Origin: Candidatus Omnitrophota bacterium
GTDB taxonomy: Bacteria > Omnitrophota > Gorgyraeia > Gygaellales > Profunditerraquicolaceae
Direction: 5' to 3'
DNA: 9,558 bases
Assembly (NCBI GenBank): GCA_026387555.1
Contig: JAPLLM010000126.1
Coordinates: forward strand, 1 to 9,558
This document shows positions 1 through 6,086 of this stretch, one piece after another (within the stretch, counting starts at the first letter, position 1; each line of letters begins with the position of its first letter). Below the pieces are notes generated by a model. The model made no database searches. It was given only the letters and a program-made list of their open reading frames with translations, and was not told the origin of the DNA. Made by a program: the position numbers and the translations under genes.

Positions 1-1029
1 GGCGGAGACGGGACAGGCCCGGAAGTTGTCCGCGAAGGCTTAAAGGTCTTGCAGGCAGCGGGCAAGAAGTTTAACTTTAAATTCGAGACCAAAGAGTTTG
101 ATTTCAGCGGCCAGAGGTATTTAAAGACCGGCAAGCTCGTCGATGAAAAGGATGTCGAAGAGCTCAAGAAGTATAATGCTATCTACCTAGGCGCTGTGGG
201 AGACCCCGCGGTAAAACCCGGCATAATCGAGACCGGCGTATTGCTGAAATTAAGATTTGCTTTGGATCAGTATATTAATCTGCGTCCGGTCAAGCTTTAT
301 AACTCGGCTTATTGTCCCTTGAAAGATAAGAAACCCGAGGATATCGACTTTGTGGTGGTGCGCGAGAATGCCGAAGGCGTTTATGAAGGCATGGGTGAGT
401 TTCAGAATAAGGGCAGCAAAGATGAAGTAGCCATTCAGATTTCTTATAATACGCGTAAAGGTGTTGAGCGTTGCATCCGTTATGCCTTTGAATACTGCAG
501 AAAACGCAATAAAAGAAAGAAGCTTACGCTTTGCGGTAAGACTAATGTCTTGACCTTTGCCTGGGATCTCTGGGAGAGGACATTTAATGAAGTCGCCAAG
601 GAATACACGGATATCGCTACTGATTATGCCCACGTTGATGCGACCACGATGTGGTTTGTCAAGAACCCGGAGTGGTTTGATGTGATCGTCACCGACAATA
701 TGTTCGGCGATATCATCACCGATTTGGGCGCGATGATCCAGGGCGGGATGGGGATTGCTGCCGGCGGGAATATCAATCCTAATGGCGTATCTATGTTTGA
801 GCCTATCGGCGGGAGCGCGCCTAAATATACGGGAAAGAATGTGATTAATCCGCTGGCTGCGATTTGCGCAGTCGGTATGCTGCTGGAGAATTTAGGCGAA
901 GCAAAAGCCGGGAAAGCAGTGGAGGATGCGGTGATCAATGTTGCGCAGAAAAAATTGAAATCTCTTGGTGCGGGTAAGATGGGTTATTCTACTACCGAGG
1001 TCGGAGATCTGGTTGCGGAGAGTCTATGA
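1..1029 (+). CDS. leuB: 3-isopropylmalate dehydrogenase family protein, 5'-partial
   Basis: NAD-dependent beta-decarboxylating dehydrogenase of the isopropylmalate/isocitrate/tartrate dehydrogenase family, a cytosolic enzyme; in leucine synthesis it oxidises 3-isopropylmalate. The frame is open from base 1 and begins GGDGTGPEVV, the family's N-terminal glycine motif, so only about 8–10 residues are missing; 342 residues are visible. The TTG at 49 lies inside this domain and is not the start. Seen motifs: NLRPVKLY (substrate arginine region), RENAEGVYEG from visible residue 121, catalytic-type Lys180 in GKTNV, metal-binding Asp232, Asp237 and Asp241 around DNMFGDIITD, and the coenzyme loop FEPIGGSAPKYTGK. 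RENAEG resembles isocitrate or tartrate dehydrogenase more than the RELTGG of classical LeuB, so substrate is less certain than fold. The stop overlaps the next start by four bases (ATGA), implying cotranscription with the aspartate-pathway gene. Confidence 0.8.
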   Translation, partial: GGDGTGPEVVREGLKVLQAAGKKFNFKFETKEFDFSGQRYLKTGKLVDEKDVEELKKYNAIYLGAVGDPAVKPGIIETGVLLKLRFALDQYINLRPVKLYNSAYCPLKDKKPEDIDFVVVRENAEGVYEGMGEFQNKGSKDEVAIQISYNTRKGVERCIRYAFEYCRKRNKRKKLTLCGKTNVLTFAWDLWERTFNEVAKEYTDIATDYAHVDATTMWFVKNPEWFDVIVTDNMFGDIITDLGAMIQGGMGIAAGGNINPNGVSMFEPIGGSAPKYTGKNVINPLAAICAVGMLLENLGEAKAGKAVEDAVINVAQKKLKSLGAGKMGYSTTEVGDLVAESL

Positions 1030-2051
1030 AAAAATATAATGTTGCTGTAGTCGGGGTCGGAGTTGTGGGGATCGAAATGCTGCGCGTCTTGCGCCAGCGT
1101 AATTTTCCCGTCGGAGAACTGCGCGTTTTCGCCCGTTCTGCCAGAGAAATAGAGGTTGACGGAGAAAAATATGCGGTACAGGTAATCAGCCCCGAAGGTT
1201 TTAACGGCATCGATATCGCTCTCTTTGCCGGGACCGAAGGAGAGAAGGGCGCTGCCGTAACTTATGCTGCCGAGGCGGTAAAAAGAGGGGCGGTAGTAAT
1301 CGACAACGGCGCGGATTTTCGTATGGACCCTAAAGTCCCGTTGGTCGTACCCGAAGTAAATGCCGGAGACGTTTTAAAACATAAAGGCATAATCGCCAAT
1401 CCTAACTGTTCGACCATTCAGATGGTCGTGGCATTAAATCCTATACACAAGAAGGTCGGGATAAAAAGAATAATTGTGACTACCTTGCAAGCCTCATCAG
1501 GCGCGGGCAAAAGCGCAGTCGATCAGCTCAATGAAGAATCAACATTAATCGCAAACGGCGGGTTTGATAATGTGCATGTGAGCGCAAAGACCAAGGCTAT
1601 GCCGCAGCAGTTGGCTTATAATGTCTTTCCGCACATCGGCTCATTCGTCGAGGGAGATTATACCAATGAAGAATGGAAGCTGGTAAAAGAGACTCACAAA
1701 ATAATGCATGCGGATAAGATCAGGATTTCGGCTACTACCGTGCGCGTACCTGTGCGCACCGGTCATTCCGAGTCGGTTTATATTGAGACCGGCAGGGTGA
1801 TCTCTGCGGATAAGGTAAGAGAGCTTTTGGCTAATGCGCCGGGCGTAATCGTAATAGATGACCCCAAGAAAAATCTCTATCCTTTGCCTAAAGATGCGGA
1901 AGGTAAGGATGAGACTTTTGTAGGTAGAATTCGTCAGGATGCTTTTGTCAAGAATGGATTATGGCTCTGGGTCGTGGCGGATAACCTGCGTAAGGGCGCG
2001 GCAACTAACGCCGTGCAGATTGCGGAATGCGTAATCTCAAACTTGAAATAG
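1026..2051 (+). CDS. asd: Aspartate-semialdehyde dehydrogenase
   Basis: Reduces L-aspartyl-4-phosphate to aspartate semialdehyde with NADPH, the branch point to lysine/diaminopimelate, threonine and methionine; cytosolic. At 341 residues it has normal family length. Visible: N-terminal Rossmann strand VAVVGVGVVG (residues 6–15), phosphate-binding region DFRMDPKVPLVVPEVN (98–112), catalytic Cys128 in NPNCSTIQ, Gln155 in LQASSGAGK, and substrate Arg240 and acid-base His247 in RVPVRTGHSES. The ATG at 1026 has GGAG at 1017–1020, five bases upstream, and overlaps the previous stop. Odd points: the usual GATGxVG coenzyme loop is one residue shorter here, and the usual DNSSAFR reads DNGADFR, resembling ArgC's DLSADFR. 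The substrate signature and the NPNCSTIQ context still separate it from ArgC. Its 3' end overlaps truA by 25 bases. Confidence 0.93.
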   Translation: MKKYNVAVVGVGVVGIEMLRVLRQRNFPVGELRVFARSAREIEVDGEKYAVQVISPEGFNGIDIALFAGTEGEKGAAVTYAAEAVKRGAVVIDNGADFRMDPKVPLVVPEVNAGDVLKHKGIIANPNCSTIQMVVALNPIHKKVGIKRIIVTTLQASSGAGKSAVDQLNEESTLIANGGFDNVHVSAKTKAMPQQLAYNVFPHIGSFVEGDYTNEEWKLVKETHKIMHADKIRISATTVRVPVRTGHSESVYIETGRVISADKVRELLANAPGVIVIDDPKKNLYPLPKDAEGKDETFVGRIRQDAFVKNGLWLWVVADNLRKGAATNAVQIAECVISNLK

Positions 2052-2773
2052 AGTATGATGGTACGCATTACTGCGGCTGGCAGATCCAGGGTAAGCTTAA
2101 CGGTAAAAAGAAAAGTATTCAGGCGGTTTTAGAAGATGCCCTCCGTAAGATTCTTAACGAGAAAATCCAGACCATAGTCTCGGGTAGGACTGATGCCGGG
2201 GTTCACGCTCTGGCGCAGGTGGCTAATTTCAAGACTAAATCCAAGATCCCTTTAAGCAAGCTGCGTTTCGCTTTAAACGACCGGCTACCTAAGGATATTT
2301 CGATATCATCGGTTAAAGTTGTGCCGGGAGATTTCCACAGCCGGTTTGACGCTAAGTCTAAGATTTACCGTTACACCATATTAAACCGGAAACACCCGTC
2401 AGCGCTCTTAAATAGCCGTGTATATTTCTGTCGTTATCCGCTTGATCTAAATTTGATGCGGCAGGAAGCCAGGGTCCTCAAGGGAAGGCATAACTTTAAG
2501 TCTTTTCAGGCTCGCGATTACCGCGAGAGAAATCCTGTAAAGACCATTAAGGGCCTGAAGATCCGCAGAAATAAAGATATTATCCAGATTGATATCGAGG
2601 CGGACGGGTTTCTATACAATATGGTCAGGAATATTGCCGGCACCTTGGTTGCGGTCGGCAGGGGAAAGTTTCCGAAAGGGAGCATGAAAAGGATTTTAGA
2701 GGGGAGGGACCGGAAATATGCCGGTCAGACCATTTCTCCCGCAGGTTTGTGCCTGGTTAAGGCGAAATATTAG
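2027..2773 (+). CDS. truA: tRNA pseudouridine(38–40) synthase TruA
   Basis: Converts uridines 38–40 of the tRNA anticodon arm to pseudouridine, in the cytoplasm, without a cofactor. The 248 residues match the family length. Seen: the N-terminal strand KLEIEYDGTHYCGWQ (5–19), the catalytic motif GRTDAGVH with nucleophile Asp56, HSRFDA (104–109), YRYTI (114–118), FLYNMVRN (195–202) and a C-terminal SPAGLCLVKA segment. The ATG at 2027 is the only in-frame start that keeps the conserved first strand, so the 25-base overlap with asd is real. No Shine-Dalgarno match sits at a normal distance before it (only GGA directly abutting the ATG), which suggests translational coupling to asd. Only 50 bases separate its stop from rplM, and no terminator hairpin is visible there. 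Confidence 0.95.
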   Translation: MRNLKLEIEYDGTHYCGWQIQGKLNGKKKSIQAVLEDALRKILNEKIQTIVSGRTDAGVHALAQVANFKTKSKIPLSKLRFALNDRLPKDISISSVKVVPGDFHSRFDAKSKIYRYTILNRKHPSALLNSRVYFCRYPLDLNLMRQEARVLKGRHNFKSFQARDYRERNPVKTIKGLKIRRNKDIIQIDIEADGFLYNMVRNIAGTLVAVGRGKFPKGSMKRILEGRDRKYAGQTISPAGLCLVKAKY

Positions 2774-2785
2774 AGAAAAATATTG

Positions 2786-2801
2786 TTTGACTACGGTCAA
2801 A
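2786..2801. promoter_or_regulatory. Short inverted repeat over the rplM -35 box
   Basis: TTTGAC-TACG-GTCAAA is a perfect 6-base inverted repeat with a 4-base spacer. It covers the whole -35 hexamer of the rplM promoter. A repressor or activator site is possible; chance symmetry is also plausible at this size. No regulator is suggested by the neighbours. Confidence 0.25.
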
Positions 2802-2814
2802 AGTATGTTATACT
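2787..2814 (+). promoter_or_regulatory. Sigma-70-type promoter of rplM-rpsI, extended -10
   Basis: TTGACT (2787–2792), a 16-base spacer, then TATACT (2809–2814), preceded by TGT (2806–2808) as an extended -10. Each hexamer differs from the consensus at one position. The expected start of transcription, 6–8 bases after the -10, is 2820–2822, only 2–4 bases before the rplM ATG at 2824. The transcript would therefore be leaderless or nearly so, consistent with the lack of any Shine-Dalgarno sequence. Confidence 0.75.
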
Positions 2815-2823
2815 TTCATTCTT

Positions 2824-3255
2824 ATGCGTAAAACGTATTCAGTCAAAAAAGCAGATATCAAAAGGCAGTGGTACCTGATCGATGCTAAGGACAAGATCTT
2901 GGGCAGAATGGCGTCTAAGATTGCGGTATTGCTGCGCGGTAAGCACAAACCGATATTTACCCCCTATCTGGATACCGGAGACGGGGTCATCGTTATCAAT
3001 GCTGCTAAGATCAAGGTCACCGGCAGAAAGCTTAAGCAGAAGGTTTACCGCCGTTATTCAGGGTATCCCGGAGGGTTGAGAGAAGTAGTTTTAGAGGATA
3101 TGCTCAAGAACCGTCCGACAACCGTGGTCAAGCTTGCAGTGCAACGCATGCTCCCCGGAGGGCCTTTAGGTAGGGATTTGATCAAGAAGCTAAAGATTTA
3201 CGTAGACGATAAGCACGGGCAGGCAGCGCAGAACCCGGTAAATTTGGAGGTTTAA
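2824..3255 (+). CDS. rplM: Large ribosomal subunit protein L13 (uL13)
   Basis: Early-assembling protein of the 50S subunit that binds 23S rRNA. The 143 residues match the bacterial length. Diagnostic segments: RQWYLIDAKDKILGRMAS near the N terminus, LLRGKHKPIFTPYLDTGD (about 38–55), INAAKIKVTGRK, the YRRYSGYPGG loop, AVQRMLPGGPLGRD and a C-terminal HGQAAQNP. The ATG at 2824 is the start expected from the family (KTYS follows closely). It has no ribosome-binding site, and the promoter lies only nine bases away, so initiation on a leaderless mRNA is inferred. It forms a two-gene unit with rpsI, the usual bacterial arrangement. Confidence 0.97.
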   Translation: MRKTYSVKKADIKRQWYLIDAKDKILGRMASKIAVLLRGKHKPIFTPYLDTGDGVIVINAAKIKVTGRKLKQKVYRRYSGYPGGLREVVLEDMLKNRPTTVVKLAVQRMLPGGPLGRDLIKKLKIYVDDKHGQAAQNPVNLEV

Positions 3256-3262
3256 TCAAGTC

Positions 3263-3655
3263 ATGGATGAGGTAAGATTTACGGCTGTAGGCAGAAGAAA
3301 AGAATCGGTAGCCAGGGTGCAGTTACTCCCGGGAAAGGGAGATATTGTGGCTAACGGTAAGCCGTATGAAAAATATTTTTTAAGAGAGACGGACAGGATA
3401 ATTATTACCCAGCCGTTGGTCGCGACTAATAGCGTTGCGAAATATAATGTGTCGGCTAATCTATCCGGCGGCGGACTTACTCGACAGGCAGGAGCTTTGC
3501 GTTTAGGGATAGCCCGGGCGTTGATCGCGGCAGAGCCGGAGTCTAAGGATCTGTTGCGCAAGCAGGGATATTTGACCCGCGACCCTCGCGCTAAGGAGCG
3601 TAAGAAGTATGGGCAGAAGGGCGCGAGGAAGCGCTTCCAGTGGACTAAGAGGTAA
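3263..3655 (+). CDS. rpsI: Small ribosomal subunit protein S9 (uS9)
   Basis: Component of the 30S head whose C-terminal tail reaches the peptidyl-tRNA in the P site. At 130 residues it is full length. Seen: GRRKESVARVQL near the N terminus, NGKPYEKYF (about 31–39), LSGGGLTRQAGALRLGIARAL (central GGG loop and RNA-binding helix), LTRDPRAKERKKYGQKGARK and the invariant basic end, here FQWTKR where FQFSKR is usual. The start ATG follows rplM by seven bases; GGAGG at 3246–3250 inside the rplM 3' end is a ribosome-binding site with a rather long 12-base spacing. It is the last gene before an intrinsic terminator. Confidence 0.97.
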   Translation: MDEVRFTAVGRRKESVARVQLLPGKGDIVANGKPYEKYFLRETDRIIITQPLVATNSVAKYNVSANLSGGGLTRQAGALRLGIARALIAAEPESKDLLRKQGYLTRDPRAKERKKYGQKGARKRFQWTKR

Positions 3656-3686
3656 TATGTAAATTAATCTACAAATATAAGTTTTG

Positions 3687-3718
3687 AAAAGGTCCAGCTG
3701 TGAAGCTGGGCCTTTTTT
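3687..3718 (+). terminator. Rho-independent terminator of rplM-rpsI
   Basis: A 10-pair stem (3690–3699 with 3704–3713, one T·G pair) closes a GTGA tetraloop. It is extended by three A–T pairs (3687–3689 with 3714–3716). A run of six T follows the GGCC side (3713–3718). The hairpin starts 31 bases after the rpsI stop. It separates the ribosomal unit from the arginine operon. Confidence 0.9.
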
Positions 3719-3868
3719 ATTTCTCGCAGCCAAATTTCTGTCCCCTGCTTCGGGGTGTGTGCTCGTCAAATTTTCCTCGCCCACACCCGCTCGCGGGGCC
3801 CCTTGATGGGCTGCTCGACTCAAGCCCCGTCAGCCGCCAGAGATATTGTTAGTCCGACGAGAAAAGGC
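3719..3868. other. GC-rich, symmetry-rich intergenic block
   Basis: Non-coding stretch between the rpsI terminator and the argC promoter. Bases 3741–3840 are 67% GC by direct count, between AT-rich flanks. It contains several possible hairpins: CCCC/GGGG (3742–3745 with 3752–3755), GGGTGTG/CACACCC (3753–3759 with 3782–3788), CCCGC/GCGGG (3786–3790 with 3793–3797) and the palindrome GGGGCCCC (3795–3802). A diverged direct repeat is also visible: CTCG…CAAATTT at 3723–3737 and 3762–3773. The word CTCG occurs six times between 3723 and 3878. I see no credible gene, tRNA or T-box. It may be an interspersed repeat element or a structured leftover of one; the function is unknown. Confidence 0.5.
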
Positions 3869-3897
3869 TTGACTCTCGACGGGTTTTGCATTAATAT
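3869..3897 (+). promoter_or_regulatory. Probable promoter of the argCJBDFG operon
   Basis: TTGACT (3869–3874), a 17-base spacer and TAATAT (3892–3897). The -35 matches five of six consensus bases and the -10 four of six, in a strongly AT-rich stretch. Transcription would start near 3904, giving a leader of about 22 bases that holds the argC ribosome-binding site. A weaker alternative -10 (TAATAT at 3903–3908) lies just downstream. Confidence 0.6.
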
Positions 3898-3923
3898 TAA
3901 TTTAATATGAATAAAGGAGAGAG
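3885..3923. promoter_or_regulatory. Candidate pair of ArgR operator sites (ARG boxes)
   Basis: Two 18-base segments, 3885–3902 (read on the - strand, AATTAATATTAATGCAAA) and 3906–3923 (+ strand, beginning TATGAATAAA), match about 13 and 12 of 18 positions of the Bacillus ARG box as I recall it. They are exactly 3 bases apart, the spacing typical of tandem ArgR sites. The first covers the -10 hexamer and the second the argC ribosome-binding site, a sensible place for arginine repression. The local AT-richness makes chance matches easy, and no argR gene is visible in this window. Confidence 0.3.
3913..3919 (+). promoter_or_regulatory. argC ribosome-binding site
   Basis: AAAGGAG ends six bases before the argC ATG. 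It is the best Shine-Dalgarno match in the window and fixes the argC start at 3926. Confidence 0.85.
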
Positions 3924-3925
3924 AA

Positions 3926-4948
3926 ATGATTAACGTAGGTATAATCGGTGCAACGGGTTATGTCGGAGAAGAATTAGTTGGACTCCTCTTAAAGCATCCT
4001 CAAGTGAAGCTGACTAATATATCTTCAAGAAGTTCAAGCGGCGAATTATTTTATGATCTATCGCCCAGATTCAAAGGGACGATCACGCTTACCTGCGATA
4101 AGCCCGATATAAAAAAGATTTGCGCAAAGAGCGATCTGGTCTTTCTTGCTCTGCCGCATACCGCTTCTATGGATTTTGTTCCGCAATTGTTGAAGGCAGG
4201 TAAGAGAGTCATCGATTTAAGCGCGGATTACAGGATTAAAGAGACGGCCGTCTATGAAAAGTTTTATGCGGTCAAACATAAAGATAAGCTTAATATCAAA
4301 GATGCTGTTTACGGTTTACCGGAGATCTACAAGGCGAAGATAAAGACGGCAAAGCTTATTGCTAATCCGGGATGCTATCCGACGGTAAGTATTCTTTCGG
4401 TTGCCCCTCTGGTAGCAACGGGGATCGCGGATATAAAATCCATAATCATCGACGCTAAGTCCGGGGTCACCGGAGCAGGGAAGAAACTCGCCGAGGGATT
4501 GCTCTTTTCAGAAGTAAACGAGGATTTCAAGGCCTACAAAGTCAATGTGCACCAGCACGGCCCGGAGATAGACCAAGAGATTTCGAAACTCGCGGGTAAA
4601 AAGATCCACGCCACTTTTGTGCCGCATCTTTTACCGGTAAACAGAGGGATCTTGGCGACTTGCTATATTAAGAAAACGCAAGGTTCGAAAGGAAAGGCCG
4701 GAGATATTTTAAGCCTTTACAAAAAATTCTATAAAGATGGACCGTTCGTAAGAATAAGAAAGCCGGGGGATTTTCCGAGGCTCAAAGACGTAGTGTATAC
4801 GAATTTCTGCGATATCGGTATTCAGGAGGACGGTGAATCGGTAATTGTTATCGCGGCAATCGATAATCTGCTTAAGGGCGCCGCCGGACAGGCAGTGCAG
4901 AATATGAATATAATGTATAAATTTCCGGAAGAAGCGGCGCTCCTATGA
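3926..4948 (+). CDS. argC: N-acetyl-gamma-glutamyl-phosphate reductase
   Basis: Third step of arginine synthesis: NADPH reduces N-acetylglutamyl 5-phosphate to N-acetylglutamate 5-semialdehyde in the cytosol. At 340 residues it has the usual length. Seen: nucleotide-binding GATGYVG (8–14), FLALPHTASM (about 73–82), VIDLSADYR (95–103), YGLPEIY (129–135), catalytic Cys150 in ANPGCYPT, SGVTGAGK (179–186), the active-site histidine motif VHQHGPEI (208–215), PHLLPVNRGI and the C-terminal IDNLLKGAAGQAVQNMN. It shares a fold with the Asd of this window, but the CYPT and HQHGPEI signatures make it ArgC. It opens the operon behind its own promoter and a strong ribosome-binding site, and its stop overlaps the argJ start (ATGA). 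Confidence 0.97.
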   Translation: MINVGIIGATGYVGEELVGLLLKHPQVKLTNISSRSSSGELFYDLSPRFKGTITLTCDKPDIKKICAKSDLVFLALPHTASMDFVPQLLKAGKRVIDLSADYRIKETAVYEKFYAVKHKDKLNIKDAVYGLPEIYKAKIKTAKLIANPGCYPTVSILSVAPLVATGIADIKSIIIDAKSGVTGAGKKLAEGLLFSEVNEDFKAYKVNVHQHGPEIDQEISKLAGKKIHATFVPHLLPVNRGILATCYIKKTQGSKGKAGDILSLYKKFYKDGPFVRIRKPGDFPRLKDVVYTNFCDIGIQEDGESVIVIAAIDNLLKGAAGQAVQNMNIMYKFPEEAALL

Positions 4949-6081
4949 CGTTTTTAAGCAAAACTATATTACCCAGGGGTTTTAAGGCAAGCGGGGTTAG
5001 CGCCGGAATCAAGAAATCGGGAAAACCCGACCTCGCGTTATTTTATTCGGAAATATCCGCGAAAGCCGCCTGCGTGTTTACCTCGAATAAGATCAAAGCC
5101 GCGCCATTAAAGCTGAATATCAGACTTCTTAAGACTAATAAGTCGTTTCGGGCGATAATCGTAAACAGCGGTAACGCTAATTGTTTTACCGGGAGAGCGG
5201 GTTTAAAAGACGCAAACGCCGTCGCCGGATTTTTGGCTAAGGAATTAAAAGTCAGGCCCGCGAGTATCCTGGTCAATTCAACCGGGATCATCGGCAAGAG
5301 GCTGGCGGTCGATAAAATTAAAAGTTCAGTCCCTAAGCTGGTAAAGGGTCTTTCAAAAAGCGGTATTGCGCAGGCTAAAAAGGCGATTTTGACTACTGAT
5401 ACCTTTAGTAAAGAGGCGGGCGCGAAGTTTTTAATAGGCAATAAGCCTGTTACTATTTTAGGTGTAGCTAAAGGCGCGGGGATGATCTCTCCGGATATGG
5501 CTACCCTGTTAGTTTTTATACTTACTGATGCCGATATCTCGCAGAACGCTTTGAAAGCGGTCCTAAGTGAGAGCGTGAATAATTCTTTTAATCTCATTAC
5601 CGTTGACGGTTGCATGAGCACTAATGATAGCGTCATGCTTCTGGCTAACGGCGCGGCCGGGAATGCTATTATTACGAGTGGGAAGAATCTTACGATTTTT
5701 ACTAGGGTTTTAAATTCGGTTTGCCTGGAGTTAGCGAAAATGGTGGTAAAAGACGGAGAAGGTACTACTAAATTTATTGAGATCACCGTGGATAAAGCCA
5801 AAAACGAAAATGAAGCCAAGAAAGCCGCATTGGCTGTGGCTAATTCCAATCTTTTCAAGACTGCGGTTTACGGAGAGAATCCAAATTTCGGCAGGATAGC
5901 CGCAGCCATTGGCGCAAGCGGGATAGACGTGAGCGAAGAGGGTTTAAAAATAAAAGTTAGCACAATAGATAAAAAAGAAATAAAGGTTTATTGCGCTATA
6001 AATAAGGGTAAGGCAAAGGCAACGGTTTATACTTCGGACCTGACTCCGGAGTACATAAAGATAAACGCGGAGTACAACTAG
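4945..6081 (+). CDS. argJ: Glutamate N-acetyltransferase / amino-acid acetyltransferase ArgJ
   Basis: Moves the acetyl group from N-acetylornithine to glutamate, releasing ornithine and closing the cyclic pathway; bifunctional members also use acetyl-CoA. It is made as a precursor that cuts itself into two chains. At 378 residues it is near family length. Seen: NSGNANCFTG (74–83), the oxyanion-hole motif NSTGIIG (Thr113-Gly114), LTTDTFSKEA (149–158) and the self-cleavage site KGAGMISPDMATLL, with Thr187 as the predicted new N-terminal nucleophile. NNSFN and VDGCMSTND follow, then YGENPNFGRI near the C terminus. No obvious ribosome-binding site precedes its ATG, so coupling to argC through the 4-base overlap is likely. 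No argA or argE is visible here, which fits the cyclic route. Whether it also uses acetyl-CoA cannot be told from sequence. Confidence 0.96.
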   Translation: MTFLSKTILPRGFKASGVSAGIKKSGKPDLALFYSEISAKAACVFTSNKIKAAPLKLNIRLLKTNKSFRAIIVNSGNANCFTGRAGLKDANAVAGFLAKELKVRPASILVNSTGIIGKRLAVDKIKSSVPKLVKGLSKSGIAQAKKAILTTDTFSKEAGAKFLIGNKPVTILGVAKGAGMISPDMATLLVFILTDADISQNALKAVLSESVNNSFNLITVDGCMSTNDSVMLLANGAAGNAIITSGKNLTIFTRVLNSVCLELAKMVVKDGEGTTKFIEITVDKAKNENEAKKAALAVANSNLFKTAVYGENPNFGRIAAAIGASGIDVSEEGLKIKVSTIDKKEIKVYCAINKGKAKATVYTSDLTPEYIKINAEYN

Positions 6082-6086
6082 TAATC

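Noticed and set aside
49..51. TTG as the start of the first gene
   Set aside because: The conserved GDGTGPEV motif lies upstream in the same frame at bases 1–27, so the true start is before the window.
2882..3079. 65-codon + strand frame inside rplM
   Set aside because: It is an alternative-frame shadow of a conserved ribosomal protein gene, with no homology or start signal.
3627..3638. Perfect 12-base palindrome GGAAGCGCTTCC
   Set aside because: It lies within the conserved rpsI coding sequence for the basic C-terminal tail and is explained by codons there; it has no T run.
3503..3823. 106-codon open frame on the - strand spanning the rpsI end, terminator and GC-rich block
   Set aside because: It runs through the terminator stem and antisense to rpsI, has no ribosome-binding site and shows no domain.
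3854..3890. Second terminator: stem CCGACGAG/CTCGACGG followed by GTTTTG
   Set aside because: The stem has an A·A mismatch and a 13-base loop, and the T run is only four; the loop also contains the argC -35, so a promoter role is more likely.
3719..3925. T-box or other riboswitch ahead of argC
   Set aside because: No T-box sequence, no anti-terminator/terminator pair and too short a predicted leader (about 22 bases) after the promoter.
5043..5858. 271-codon open frame on the - strand inside argJ
   Set aside because: It is fully antisense to a well-conserved argJ; its translation shows no recognisable domain and has the composition of a shadow frame.
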